A stretch of DNA of 64,000 bases from contig JANUWI010000003.1 of assembly GCA_025504975.1 (NCBI GenBank), forward strand, positions 1,984,001 to 2,048,000, read 5' to 3'. Positions within the stretch are counted from its first letter, which is position 1, and every line of letters begins with the position of its first letter. Shown piece after piece: positions 10,418 through 21,424 of the stretch. Below the pieces are notes generated by a model. The model searched no databases, was not told the DNA's origin, and worked only from the letters and a program-made list of their open reading frames with translations. The DNA is from Plenodomus lindquistii (Eukaryota; Ascomycota; Dothideomycetes; Pleosporales; Leptosphaeriaceae). The position numbers and the translations under genes were made by a program.

Positions 10418-11572
10418 CTAAATTCCATATTTAGTAGCCAGTTCTTCGTCCACAACGAACAACATCTTCCCCTTGATCGCACTCCCATCGATGAGCATCT
10501 CGTGTGCTTCCACCGCCTTGCTAAGCGGCAACAATTTCGCAACCACCGGATCAAGCCTCCCACTTCGCACCTTCTCCACAATGCCATAAAACTCCGCAAT
10601 CTCAGGTTTCTCGTAAAACTCGACATCGAGCGCCCAAAAGCTTGCGCGTGGTGATTGGAGTCGGTCTGTCATGATTGCTCTCGCTTTTTTCAGCATGTCG
10701 CTTCCATCTGATGTGATCTCTCCTTTCAGTTCTTCCGCGTTCTTCAGCATACCGCTCCCATCTGAGGCGATCTCTCCCATGATGCCAATCACAACCACTT
10801 TGCCAATATCCGCTTTGGTGGCGGCGAGGCTCTTCTCGATGCTATCCTCGGAGCATACCATGTCGTATGCTACATCCACGCCCGTACCGCCGGTGAGTTT
10901 ACGGACTTGCTCGACGAGATCTGATGCGTTGCGATCGATGGGCTCGATACCAAGGGAGCGCAGGTAATCGGACTTGTGCGCGGAAGCAGTCCCAATCATT
11001 TGGATACCCATATCGAATGCATTGATCAACTGCGCCATGGCGGTTCCCACACCACCACTTGCAGACCCGATCAAGATGCTCGACCCAGGACGAAGATCAA
11101 CGCCGCTATGCTTCAGCATGCCCCACGCTGTCATGTAATTGAGTGGTAGCGCGCAGATCTTCAGTGGATCATCTGTACGTTCGATGCGCATAAGCTTTAT
11201 GTACGGCAAGACAACATGCGTTGCATGCGCGCCGTATTTGCAGAGAGAGACGACGCGGTCTCCAATAGCGAGATTGCTGTCCTTTGGAACGGAATCGCCA
11301 AGGGCAATGACTTCGCCGACGAAATCGTAGCCGGTTGTGAAGCCTGGCTTGGAGGCGCCAGGGTCTGGGTAGCCACCCGCGCGTTGGAGGTTGTCTACGC
11401 CGGCGATGCCACCCACAAGGATGCGGACTAGAACATTGTCGCCTGTGAGTTCGGCCAAGGGATCAAATGTTTGCCAATTCAAAACGGACGGTGGACCGAA
11501 TTTGGTGACGACCCAGCGTCCGGGTTGATTGGGCATTGGGCTCGTGTTTGGAGTCGATAGGTTCGGTGCCAT
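10418..11572 (-). CDS. medium-chain dehydrogenase/reductase, zinc-independent quinone reductase-like
   Basis: Intronless, 384 residues. The N-terminal GroES-like half includes TTGYDFVGEVIALGD. The nucleotide-binding motif SASGGVGTAMAQLI and a following TASAHKSDYLRSLG mark the NADP(H) Rossmann domain of quinone-oxidoreductase/enoyl-reductase type MDRs. The catalytic Zn ligands of alcohol dehydrogenases are not evident. Between the Rossmann core and the C-terminal helix the protein carries two tandem 18-residue units (GEIASDGSGMLK... and GEITSDGSDMLK...), which other MDRs do not have. The substrate cannot be predicted. It lies 1.2 kb from the 3' end of the erdS-like gene. Confidence 0.85.
   Translation of the reverse strand: MAPNLSTPNTSPMPNQPGRWVVTKFGPPSVLNWQTFDPLAELTGDNVLVRILVGGIAGVDNLQRAGGYPDPGASKPGFTTGYDFVGEVIALGDSVPKDSNLAIGDRVVSLCKYGAHATHVVLPYIKLMRIERTDDPLKICALPLNYMTAWGMLKHSGVDLRPGSSILIGSASGGVGTAMAQLINAFDMGIQMIGTASAHKSDYLRSLGIEPIDRNASDLVEQVRKLTGGTGVDVAYDMVCSEDSIEKSLAATKADIGKVVVIGIMGEIASDGSGMLKNAEELKGEITSDGSDMLKKARAIMTDRLQSPRASFWALDVEFYEKPEIAEFYGIVEKVRSGRLDPVVAKLLPLSKAVEAHEMLIDGSAIKGKMLFVVDEELATKYGI
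10670..10777 (-). repeat. 54-bp in-frame tandem duplication inside the MDR gene
   Basis: Two adjacent copies (10777-10724 and 10723-10670) encode related 18-residue units, GEIxSDGSxMLKxAxxxx. They differ at several positions, so the duplication is not brand new. Confidence 0.8.
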
Positions 11573-12759
11573 GGTTTTTCTGACGAAGCGATATCAAGAG
11601 AGGATGGTGAGAGAGATCACAGATGTGGGAAGCAATTAGTTCGTATGAGGAATTAAGTTATGGTCACAGTCAGCGCTGGACAAACATCTTATATATCGTC
11701 AGCTGTGCATACTTGGCGTTAAGTGTCGCGCTCGCATATTCGACAACGCCGACAGTCCGTAGTAAATACATGCAATCGGTAATACATAATCGATTGACGG
11801 ATGAACATCTTTCCGTTTCATGCACGATGTGCCTACATACATGTCGATAGGTAAGCTGCCGATTACCAATCATCGAGGTCCCACAGAAAAGCTGGTGGCC
11901 TTACTTTGCCCATACAGTTGATATCGTTGCAGGCTATGAGCTCTCTCCAAGTCCTGACTATGGAAACTAAATTGCTTTGTAACCCAGTTGTAGCAATGCT
12001 TGCAGGTCGTCGCTCTTTTTCGCAGCAATTCTAGAAAAGGCTACCCCCTTATCACCCTCAGGCAAGCCAATTAATGGTATATCCTACCCTTTGATTCAAG
12101 GCTCTGCTCCCACTCAAATCAGCCCCCTACAGCCATTTAACTGTAAGACCTTCCTTTGCAAGCAATGAAGGGTTTCATGTTCGTTGAGTCCCTCATCTCA
12201 TCTGATGAGCGTGACGAGTGAGCGTATGCAATGGCAAGGAGGCGACAACAATACGCCAAACAAACGTGGTATCCTCCCTACTACTCTAAGAGGATACGGA
12301 TAATATCCAAAAACCCCATATGAATCGTGTCTCGTGATAACTGCAAAGAACAGTCTTCCTGTCACTGGAGACCCAACAAAGACGGCCTTCTCCATAACAT
12401 GTCAAGATAATTGAATACCACGCACCACGTCAAGTAGGGACAATCAAAATTTGCAAAGTCTAGGGGGTATTAAAATTTTCCGCTCCCAATACCATCTCTC
12501 AAAGAAGAAAACTACACTCACACCAAATGCCATCCATCCGTCTCCCCATTCCAACGCCACACTCCTCCCCGCAAAGAAAAACAACAACGACAACAACAAC
12601 AAACTCGCAGTGGTATCATGCTAGCGACAAAAAGTAGTCACGTGGCTCCTATCGTTCCCAATTCCAATCCTCGCATGTACTTTCCCTCTGTCCCTCTGTC
12701 GTCCTCCTCACCAAATCCTACCATTACCAACACAACAGCTAGGTAAAAAAAAAACCCCC
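11573..12759. other. intergenic, 1.2 kb
   Basis: Promoter side of the MDR gene and 3' flank of erdS. A short ACAAC-rich stretch lies near 12580-12605 and a poly-A run near 12745. I see no supported gene; a 65-codon minus-strand frame at 12198-12395 has no family features. Confidence 0.6.
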
Positions 12760-15700
12760 CTAGTTGTTATCATCATCATCAGAGAAGAAGTTCATAATCG
12801 CCTTGACGGCCAACGGGCCCAGCCCATGCGGTGGGTAGCAGATATAACTCGGGTCATCGACCGCACCCAGCTTCTCACGAAACTCAGTCTTGTTGGTGAG
12901 CTTGAGTTCCGTGGCGATGGCGTGGTACGCACGACTGAGCACCTTGACACGCGTGCCCTTGACGTTGTGGCCGGGGCTGAATTTGGAAGACGCACCGCCG
13001 CCAAAGGTGACGCTTGTGGCGCCGGTTCCGGCGACGGCCTTGAGCGCGTGTGTGACTATCTGCTCAATCGCGCCAGATGGTGCGTTGGGGAAGTCGAGCG
13101 AGTACTTGACTTGCCAGCCGTGGTCGGGGGAGAGCTGCGCCATGGCGACAAAGGCGCAGACCGTGCCGTCGGGGGTGTAGGCGACGTGGTATTGACGGTG
13201 CTCCTGGTCTTGCCATGGGTGGATGTTGGTCAAGTGGACTTGCTTTCCCTTGCGGTTCTTTAGCCAGTCTTCGACGCGGGCATCGACCTTTGCCTTGACG
13301 TCTGCGGGCGGCGGTGCGCCCAGGGGGTAGTCGATAATCTTGACACCTTCCTTCTCGGCGTGACGGATCTTGCGTTGGACATCGCCGTCCTTGTCAGCGG
13401 GGTTGTGGACCGGGTCAACACGCTGCTCGCCGGTGACGGAAAAGGTTCGCCAATTAAACTTGGTAGCCAAAACCTCTTCGGCTGCTTGACCAAGAAGCAG
13501 CCAGATAGGCTTGAGGTTGCGCTCCTTCTTGATGTACTTGAGGTACCCCGCCATTGTTTTCAGGTACTGGGACTCATGACAAAGAGGATCACCAACGGTG
13601 ATGGCGTATCCGTCAACGGGTACGAATCCAACAGCAGCGCCGGTAAGATCATCACGCCAAATCTCCGTACGTGGCTCAAGCCATGAGGTGTTGGTCGCAT
13701 CACCATAATTGGCAATGAGCTTCTCGATGGGCTGAAGATCAATCTTGGCGAGGGCGCGGTCTTGTCCTTCCCACGGTGGGTGCATGGTGCTGGCTTCTGG
13801 ATGACGCAGTTGCTTGATGACTGGCTTCTCCGGCAAACTCTTTGGATCACGGGGGAACATGGAAGCATGTCGAATGTTTCCAAGACTCATCATCAACATG
13901 AGGATACGCTCAAGACCGATACCACCGCCACCGTGTGGTGGTGCACCCCATTGGAAACCTTGAATGTACTCTTCCATGGAGCTGGGGTCAACCTTCAGCT
14001 TACGCATCTTCTCCAGTAGCATGTCAGCATCGTGGATACGCTGACCACCACTGAGAATCTCTTGACCTCTGCAGAAGATATCAAAGGAGTTGGTAACATT
14101 AGGGTTGTTCGGATCCGGCATGGCATAAAAGGGTCGGGCGTTGACAGGGAACTTGTCGAGAATGTAGTAATCTGTGCCAAGCTTCTCCTTGATGACACGA
14201 CCGAGTTGAACTTCGTCCCTAGTACCAAGGTCCTCGTTCTCATCCAGCTCCTTGCCCTCGTCATCTCTCCATCCAGATGCGTTCAGCATGCGGACAGCCT
14301 CGGCGAATGGCAGAACAGGAGTTTCATCCAGCCAAACGAGGTCCTCGTGTGGGAAGTACCTTTTGATGGTCTCGATCTCGGGGCGGAACCGCTCGTAGAT
14401 GCCCTTGAAAATGTTCTTGAAAGTGCGATCCAGCACACGAAGAACTTCATGGTAGTGCTCATCAATCTGCATCTCCAGATCGAGGCCAGTATACTCTGTC
14501 AAATGGCGGTATGTATTACTGTTCTCAGCACGGAAGACCGCGCCGATTTCGTAGACCTTGCCGAAATCAGCAGAGATGGCCATCTGCTTGGCCAATTGAG
14601 GAGACTGGGCAAGGAAAGCTCCTCGGCCGAAGTAGTCGATCTTGAACACACTAGCACCTGATTCGGTAGCACCACCTTGTAGCTTGGGAGTGTGGATCTC
14701 GATGAAGCCCTCCGAGTCGAGTTGCTGACGGAAGAGGCTGCAGATGCCAGACTGAATACGGAAGATGCTCTGAGAGGCGGTCGATCGCAGATCGATGACA
14801 CGGTTGTTCAAGCGTGTGCGGTCTGCAATCCTGACGCGGTTGTGTCCCTCCTTGTGGTCCGCGCTGGCGAGATCTGCCTCGACGTCAGCGCGAGTGACTT
14901 CAGCTTCGTTGACATTGAATGGGAGGTGGTCGGTGATGCTCGCTTCTACGTGCATTGCGTGGACCGAGACTTCAACATCGTGGATGGTAGCGCCAATGAC
15001 CTCGCCCTGCTTGGCCTTGGGCTCCTGGAGGATACCTCTGACGAGAACAACGGTCTCAGCGTCGAGGTGCTCTGCCCAGTAGAGGAAGTACTTTGAGATG
15101 TCGGCGTGCTCCATCAAGACGCCCTGGATGGTGACGAGCTGCTGGCGGAACATGAAGAAGACGAACTTGGAGCTCATCTTGCGCAGGTGGTGGATGCGGG
15201 CGCGGAAGACGACCTCCTTGCCCACGTCCTTGACGGAAAAGTCCTGGATCTTGTGGCGCGGCTCGTGTTTCCAAGCGCCAGCATACGAGTTGGGAGGCGT
15301 GACGCCGTACTTGGCCCGCTGCTCGGGTGTCAACTCAGCCTCTGCCTGTGCCTCCATCTCGCGTCGCCTGCGCTCAATCTCTTGCTCCTTCTCGCGGTTG
15401 AGCTTGAAGCGCTCCTCCTGCTGTGCCTGCCTCTCGTGCTTGCGCAGCTGGTTCTTGGACATGGGCTCGCCCTCGCGGTTGAGGGGGGCGACATCATCGC
15501 TAGAAGAGGCATCGCCGATGTGAAGCTTCTCCTTGACGGCACTGATTGGGCTGTGGGTGGACATGGAGCCCGTACGGGGCGGGTTGTTGGCCGCTTTGGC
15601 GGTGCGGTTGGGGCTCTCTGTGCGGCGGTGGAGCAGGCCGCTCAGCGAGTTGCGCGGCTGGTCGATGCTCGTCCTGCTGCCGGCGGGCGAGAGGGCTTCC

Positions 15701-15897
15701 TTGCGCCTGAATTCACCGCTGCCGCGTTGGGTGCCGAGCCCTCCGGTGGTGGACGCGCGGGGAGGAGCGCTGGGCGACTGGCCTCTGCCATTGAGGGCGG
15801 CGGGCGGAGACTTGAGGCCAGCTTCGTCGTCCGAGGTCGAGCCCGGGCTGCCGTGCAAGCCCGTCTTGACCTTTGCTAGTGCTTTTTTGAGGGACAT
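12760..15897 (-). CDS. erdS: aspartyl-tRNA synthetase-DUF2156 fusion, probable ergosteryl-3beta-O-L-aspartate synthase
   Basis: Single exon, 1045 residues. Residues 1-145 are a Ser/Pro-rich disordered leader, and 146-190 a basic helix (KNQLRKHERQAQQEERFK) typical of eukaryotic cytosolic AspRS. Residues ~220-320 form the OB-fold anticodon domain, and ~360-695 the class II catalytic core: QSPQ at ~431, motif 2 FRAENSNTYRHLTEY at ~455, and motif 3 GGGGIGLERI at ~656. Residues ~720-1040 are a DUF2156/MprF-type aminoacyl-tRNA transferase domain (YAITVGDP, FGGGASSKFSPGHNVKG). From established work on fungal ErdS, this fusion charges tRNA-Asp and passes Asp to the 3-OH of ergosterol, giving Erg-Asp. 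Both halves look intact. A separate ordinary AspRS would be expected elsewhere in the genome. Confidence 0.92.
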   Translation of the reverse strand: MSLKKALAKVKTGLHGSPGSTSDDEAGLKSPPAALNGRGQSPSAPPRASTTGGLGTQRGSGEFRRKEALSPAGSRTSIDQPRNSLSGLLHRRTESPNRTAKAANNPPRTGSMSTHSPISAVKEKLHIGDASSSDDVAPLNREGEPMSKNQLRKHERQAQQEERFKLNREKEQEIERRRREMEAQAEAELTPEQRAKYGVTPPNSYAGAWKHEPRHKIQDFSVKDVGKEVVFRARIHHLRKMSSKFVFFMFRQQLVTIQGVLMEHADISKYFLYWAEHLDAETVVLVRGILQEPKAKQGEVIGATIHDVEVSVHAMHVEASITDHLPFNVNEAEVTRADVEADLASADHKEGHNRVRIADRTRLNNRVIDLRSTASQSIFRIQSGICSLFRQQLDSEGFIEIHTPKLQGGATESGASVFKIDYFGRGAFLAQSPQLAKQMAISADFGKVYEIGAVFRAENSNTYRHLTEYTGLDLEMQIDEHYHEVLRVLDRTFKNIFKGIYERFRPEIETIKRYFPHEDLVWLDETPVLPFAEAVRMLNASGWRDDEGKELDENEDLGTRDEVQLGRVIKEKLGTDYYILDKFPVNARPFYAMPDPNNPNVTNSFDIFCRGQEILSGGQRIHDADMLLEKMRKLKVDPSSMEEYIQGFQWGAPPHGGGGIGLERILMLMMSLGNIRHASMFPRDPKSLPEKPVIKQLRHPEASTMHPPWEGQDRALAKIDLQPIEKLIANYGDATNTSWLEPRTEIWRDDLTGAAVGFVPVDGYAITVGDPLCHESQYLKTMAGYLKYIKKERNLKPIWLLLGQAAEEVLATKFNWRTFSVTGEQRVDPVHNPADKDGDVQRKIRHAEKEGVKIIDYPLGAPPPADVKAKVDARVEDWLKNRKGKQVHLTNIHPWQDQEHRQYHVAYTPDGTVCAFVAMAQLSPDHGWQVKYSLDFPNAPSGAIEQIVTHALKAVAGTGATSVTFGGGASSKFSPGHNVKGTRVKVLSRAYHAIATELKLTNKTEFREKLGAVDDPSYICYPPHGLGPLAVKAIMNFFSDDDDNN

Positions 15898-17400
15898 GGT
15901 GGTGGAGGTGCGAACGCTATACCCGTGGTGCGGTGGTTAGACTACCTGGCGCAGAGTGGGGCAAACAGGAACGCGGGGGGGAATGCTGTTCGGAAGCGGT
16001 GGAAAGGGTGGAGGAAGAGTGGTTGACAAAAGGTTCAGGGAGGCAGGCAGTAAATGATACCAGGAGTCAAAGGGCCCCGGAGGCGGCGTAGGTGCGGGTC
16101 ATCCTGCATGGGCTGGACCGGCAACGCGAGGAAGGGGAAGGGGTATGACGAAATAGCAATGTCTGCCGAATGCGGTTCACTGCCTAGCGCTGCAAAAGCT
16201 CGTGCAACCACAACAACGCGCCCCAGACTGACGTCAGCTGGAGGCGGTCATAGTCTTCACCAGTTCCAGCGTCAACGCGTCTTCCTGTGGTGTGGTGGAC
16301 GCGCCTAGCTACCCTCGCAGCGAAGCCTTTGAAGCTTTTCCAAGCCCGCCGACAGTGCCAGTACCACTGCAGTCCGCCCCCACCTGTGTGCCACATGTTC
16401 GGCCATTGCTTCCCCCAGCGCATGCCACACATTTCATTCATAGCTGGACTTTGCTCAACATCGATTCGGTTCATTCCTCACATTAACCCTTTTTTCCGAC
16501 CGTCATCGTCCGCTCATATCACATGTGCTATTCTTGATCGACCAAAGCAGCAATTCCAGGCTAGCGGCTAGCCCCGGAAGCCGTCCATGTTTCCTACAGC
16601 TCCCGGCTCGCTCGTGGCGTTCGCCCTAGTTGCCCTGTGATTGCGCCACTGCCACACCACACATCTCATGGCGTTTTTCCGACATCACATGGCCTCCCGC
16701 CAGTCGCGTACGAGACATCAGATAACATCCACATTGTGCTCGCCTGGTGAAACTACCCCTTTGCCCCAGGAATCAGGGTTTCGACGGGCTCCAGACCGGT
16801 ACTTTGCCGATGCATGGAGACTGTGCGTCATCGCATTTCCCGGTTTCCCATGTTTGTTTCCTGATAAGAATGTGGGCATGGTCTATAATTACAGATCCTA
16901 ACCCCCATCGACGATCCGCCTTGTACTGTACGAGAAGTGACAACTGGCCGTCAGCCACAGTTCATGCATGGTGTGCGAGGAGCGGAGCGATCGCCAACAA
17001 CGAATGCCATGTTTCACAAAAGCATGCTGTGAACCTGACAGCAGATCTGAAAGACCCTGGTCTAGGTCACTGTACCATGGAACATGCTTGTTTGCGCTCC
17101 AAGGTACCTGGTTTGCGCTAATGACATATTTATGACGGCTGTGGTTTTGCATGTTAACGGGATTTTGTGAGTAGAGTATACCAAGGTCATACACCGCTCT
17201 GTTGAGGTATCGACGACGCTTAGTGACCACAGGGCCTAATTCGTTGCGAAGTAGAATTCCAAATCTGACAACCGCTATGCAAAATCAGCACAGATTCTAT
17301 GTGGGGAGCTAGCTTTTGACAGTCTTGCAAGCAAAGCCATTGGCAATTGAATATATCTCCCAACTCCATCATTTCACATTTTACAAAGACACTGCTTTTT
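15898..17400. other. intergenic, 1.5 kb
   Basis: Upstream side of erdS (its promoter should lie from 15898 rightwards) and 3' flank of the questin-oxidase-like gene. Several short open frames, none with recognisable features. No repeat or RNA gene seen. Confidence 0.6.
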
Positions 17401-18936
17401 TCACTGCTTCTTGGGATACGTGGCCATCCCCTCTCCTTCAATTCCAAAGCCTCCCCACCCCTCAAACCCATCTGCAAACTTGACAGCCGCATCAAGCCAA
17501 TACCTCGACTCTTCTCCAGGCGTCTCCCACGTCTCCTCTGCCACCTTCATTGCTCGTAGTGCTACTCTTGATTAGCCGTCTCCTCGTCCTTCAATAATAG
17601 AGTGTCACATGACATACCTTTAACATAGTGTGCATCCTTACTCCACTCGCCATCCAATGCCTTGTGCACAACATACTTCCACCTCTTGTCCTCCACCCTC
17701 TCCTGTTGGGCCGACTCACTAACCTCGATTTCTGGCCTCGTCTGCGCAATATACACCGCCAGCGCAAACAGCCACCACTGTCTCAGCAAACTGACATGGA
17801 ACTTGGCCGGCACAAGCGGTAGCAGTATGCGAATCGCATGACTGCTCGTCAAAACATGCACGAAGAAGAAATCAAACGTCGTGTGATCTTCTGGCGCCGC
17901 ATTGCCCGTGCCAGTCACAAATGCAACGGCAACTTGCTGCGCGGCGTGGAATTGCGCCTTGGGATCCACAATCTCCCAAGCATTCCAGTATTCCAGGAAG
18001 ACTTCCTCGCGCTCCTCAAAGACTTTGCTGATGTCGCCGCTGCGGTGGTCGTAGAGAGTGTCGAAGCGCTTGTCGTTTCTCACCTTCTGTAGCAGGTCCA
18101 GGAGGTCTGTTGCTTCGCCAGGGACGCTGTGTGGGCTAGGCTTTGTGTACGAGGGGTCGTCGATGTATTTGTGGAGGGGGCTGTAGAAGCATGCGCCAAG
18201 GGCGAGGGCTTCGATGGCAACGGTCTTGGATTGCAGTTCGTATGCGTATCCGAGGTGGATGAGGGGGTGTGCAACTAAGATGCGTGAGCAGGTTTCATGC
18301 ATACGGATGGGATGGTCAGACGTACGGCCGGAGACCAGCGTGTTGATCAGCGGCTCCTTGCCACCGAGCAGAAATTCTTGAAGGAGAGCAGAGAGATCGT
18401 ACTTGCGGTTCACAAGCTGGTCCTCGAAGAAATCAATGAAAGCACGCTGGTACCTGCCTTTCGTCAGCGTCCAGCACTCGCTTTTCCAACATATTCCTAG
18501 TGACTTGGGGGCTTACTCCCGTCTCCCCAGGTACTCCCTCCAGTCCGCCGTCGTGATCTCCCCTGGTGCATCGTGCCATGGTTCTAATCCCTCAGCCTCC
18601 TTCTCATAAATATCATTTAAATGCTCTGCCGTCCCGCCTAACAGATACGCCGACCCAAGGATCTAATATTTGCAAACATGAGCCTTAGCAAAGTTTGACG
18701 AAACAACAGCGCAGCTAGGGCAAGCATACGTGCGGTGTATGATTATGAAATCGCAAGTCGTGGTAGATAATTGAGTGGTTGGCATGATTGGCTTTGATCA
18801 GGTGTTTGAGCGTGCGCGCGCGCTTTTCGGCGGACGTTTCGATGTCGTGAATTTCCACAGAGGGAAGAGAGACGGTTGGGTGATTGCCAGCCGGGCGGAG
18901 GAAGCTGGGGAGCGAAATTCGTGGTAGACTGAACAT
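17401..18936 (-). CDS. questin-oxidase-like protein (DUF4243 / AflY-HypA family)
   Basis: Five exons (18936-18730, 18662-18517, 18453-18326, 18274-17618, 17561-17401) with four GT-AG introns of 67, 63, 51 and 56 nt give 432 residues. Family landmarks in order: LLKANHANHSIIYHDLRFHNH type N-terminus (here LIKANHANHSIIYHDL), LGSAYLLGGTAEHLNDIYE, FEDQLVNRKYDLSALLQEF, HPLIHLGYAYEL, and the C-terminal AAVKFADGFEGWGGFG. Characterised relatives (GedK, AflY) carry out Baeyer-Villiger-like ring opening of anthraquinones in polyketide pathways. No polyketide synthase or other pathway gene is present here, so this is an orphan member whose substrate is unknown. Removing each intron is required to rebuild the conserved blocks. 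Confidence 0.88.
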
Positions 18937-19475
18937 TGTGGGCTGGTTTGGTGTTGGTGTCGACGAATTGCCCGTTGCGGGGAAGACGTGAGATCGCGTC
19001 GCGCCGCGGTATGACGTGACAATCGGCCCTTAGATTGGACTACGGAGGAGTTCGATTCTATCATGTCCCCATCCCATGTTAACAGCATAACGCTGAAGCC
19101 TATACAGCAGCAGGGAGACAACAAAAGCAGGAATATCTAATATAATGATATTGTGACTACTCGTGGGGAATACACTTATAAAATAATCACTTCGAGTAGC
19201 CTGTTTAGTATAGTGTGGTGACTACAACGCTTGTGACATTGGTGGCTCAATAAATACGAGCTCGTTTCTATCCTCTTTTGGTCAAATCGACGTTAGAAGG
19301 TGCATGTCACTAGATGAACATGGCCAAGAGGGCTGCAATTTCAAGGTACACAACTCTGCATTCTCAATTACGGACGACGTCATGTGGTAAACCTATAACG
19401 ATAGCCCATGACCGTTATCCTATAAGCAGTTCCAGAGCAAGGTGTACAACCACGGATTGGATGATGGTATAAAGC
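18937..19475. other. intergenic, 539 bp
   Basis: Promoter side of the questin-oxidase-like gene and 3' flank of alpha-tubulin. AT-rich around 19130-19200. No gene seen. Confidence 0.6.
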
Positions 19476-21424
19476 TTAGTACTCGCCCTCCTCAATTTCC
19501 TCATCGTCCAGCGAGTCAGCAGCCACCTCCTAGACACATTGTTAGCCACCAAATTCTTCAGGGAACGACGGGGAATACTCAAATCGTAATCTTTCTCAAG
19601 CGCTGCCAAATCTTCGCGTGCTTCGGAGAATTCACCCTCCTCCATGCCCTCACCAACGTACCAATGTACGAAGGCGCGCTTAGAGTACATGAGATCGAAC
19701 TTGTGGTCAAGGCGGGACCAGGCTTCGGCGATGGCGGTGGTGTTGCTAAGCATGGACACGCTTCGGTCGACACCAGCAAGCTCGCTGCCGGGAACGCTGA
19801 TGGGCCTGGATGAGATTAGCAACAGAAAACACTACACGATGCAGAAGGGACGTACTTGGTGTAGTTGATACCGAGCTTGAAGCCAGTGGGGCACCATTCG
19901 ACCAGGTTGAAGGATGACTTGGCCTTGAGGGCACCAGCGGCAGCAGTGCAATCACGGGGAACGATGTCACCGCGGTACAGAAGTGCGACAGCCATGTACT
20001 TGCCGTTGCGCGGGTCACAAACGACCATCTGGTTGTTTGGCTCGAAGCCTATGAGTTGTTAGCACCAGTTCTATGGAACAGGTCACGGGCTACGTACACT
20101 GGAAGGTAAGGTCGCTGACCCTGTGGCTCTCGTGGGAGCTCTTCTTGGCCGAGATGACAGGCGCGTAACTGATGAGTGGGTAGTGGATGCGTGGGTATGG
20201 CACCAAGTTGGTCTGGAACTCGTTCAAGTCGACGTTGAGAGCACCGTCGAAGCGCAAACTCGAGGTGATGGAGCTGACAACTTGCGCAATCAAGCGGTTG
20301 AGATGCTCGTAGTTGGGACGGGGGATGTCCAGGTTGCGACGGCAGATGTCGTACACAGCCTCGTTGTCGACCAGGAATGTGCAGTCCGAGTTCTCGATGG
20401 TGCTGTGGGTGGAGAGAACGGCGTTGTAGGGCTCCACGACGGAGGTGGAAACCTGGGGAGCTGGGTACACAGCAAACTCGAGCTTGCACTTCTTGCCGTA
20501 GTCGGTGGAAAGACGCTCAAGAATGAGGGCTCCGAAACCAGATCCTGTACCACCACCAAAAGAGTGGAAGATCAAGAAACCTTGGAGGGAGGAGCAGTTG
20601 TCTAGGAGAGATTAGCTGAGCGCTCTGACAAGTGTCATGCAGTTCGCTCACCAGCAACGCGGCGAATCCTGTCAATCACGCTGTCGACCATCTCCTTTCC
20701 AATTGTGTAGTGACCACGAGCATCTGTGTGTAGTGTATTAGTAACCTGCAAGTCGCGAACAATCTCCTAGTACACACAGTTGTTGGCCGCATCCTCCTTG
20801 CCGCTGATCAACAGCTCAGGGTGGAAGAGCTGGCGGTAAGCACCAGTGCGGATCTCGTCGATTGGCTGAGTCCGTCAGCAACCGTCTTGACAAATCTGAT
20901 GTCCTACCACATACCGAGGGGTCTAGATCGACGAAGATGGAACGGGGCACGTATTTGCCGCTGCCAGTCTCGGTGAAGAAGGTCTCGAAGGATCCGCCAT
21001 CATTGAGATCCTTCGCGTCGGGGTTGGGGCGACCGTCAGGCAAGAGACCGTGCTCGAGGAGGTACCTGAAGGTTTAGTGTCAGTCTGGCGCCTGCGATGG
21101 CCGTATGAACTCGGGAGCACTTACAGCTCCCACGCGCTGTTACCAAGCTGCGTACCAGCTTGGCCGATGTGAAGGTGGCAGATCTGAAGAGCTTTGTATC
21201 AGCGAAAGGTTCGCGCAGTACGAAACGTGCGATGCGCTACACGCGCCATCAAGCTTGACATCGCCATTGTAGCCTCGAGACAAAGCATTGTGCAGCTCCG
21301 CGCGCTGTCTCGTTGCCCATCTCGTCTGCGCCGCAAGCGGTGAGGGGGCAATTCAGGGTCCAGCTGGATAGCGTGCTGCGTCCATTCGCGCCCAGCAAAG
21401 GGTTCTACGTACCTCTCCTCGCAT
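19476..21424 (-). CDS. TUB1: alpha-tubulin
   Basis: Nine exons (21424-21413, 21183-21125, 21065-20915, 20865-20778, 20723-20652, 20601-20098, 20048-19856, 19805-19583, 19529-19476) give 451 residues, the normal family length. It opens MRGE then HLHIGQAGTQLGNSAWEL. The nucleotide-binding signature GGGTGSGFGAL is present, as are DYGKKCKLEFAVYPAP, LVPYPRIHYPL and WSRLDHKFDLMYSKRAFVHWYVGEGMEEGEF. The acidic tail ends EEGEY, keeping the C-terminal Tyr that is subject to detyrosination in many eukaryotes. Exon 1 is only four codons, before a 229-nt intron. Seven introns are GT-AG. The eighth (19530-19582) is in phase and of normal size, but its predicted donor reads TTGAGT. If it is not spliced, the frame continues to a stop near 19415 with a basic, non-tubulin tail. 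Confidence 0.93.

Noticed and set aside
15106..15879. 257-codon + strand open frame
   Set aside because: Antisense to the Ser/Pro-rich leader of erdS; it has no motif and exists because of GC-rich codon bias.
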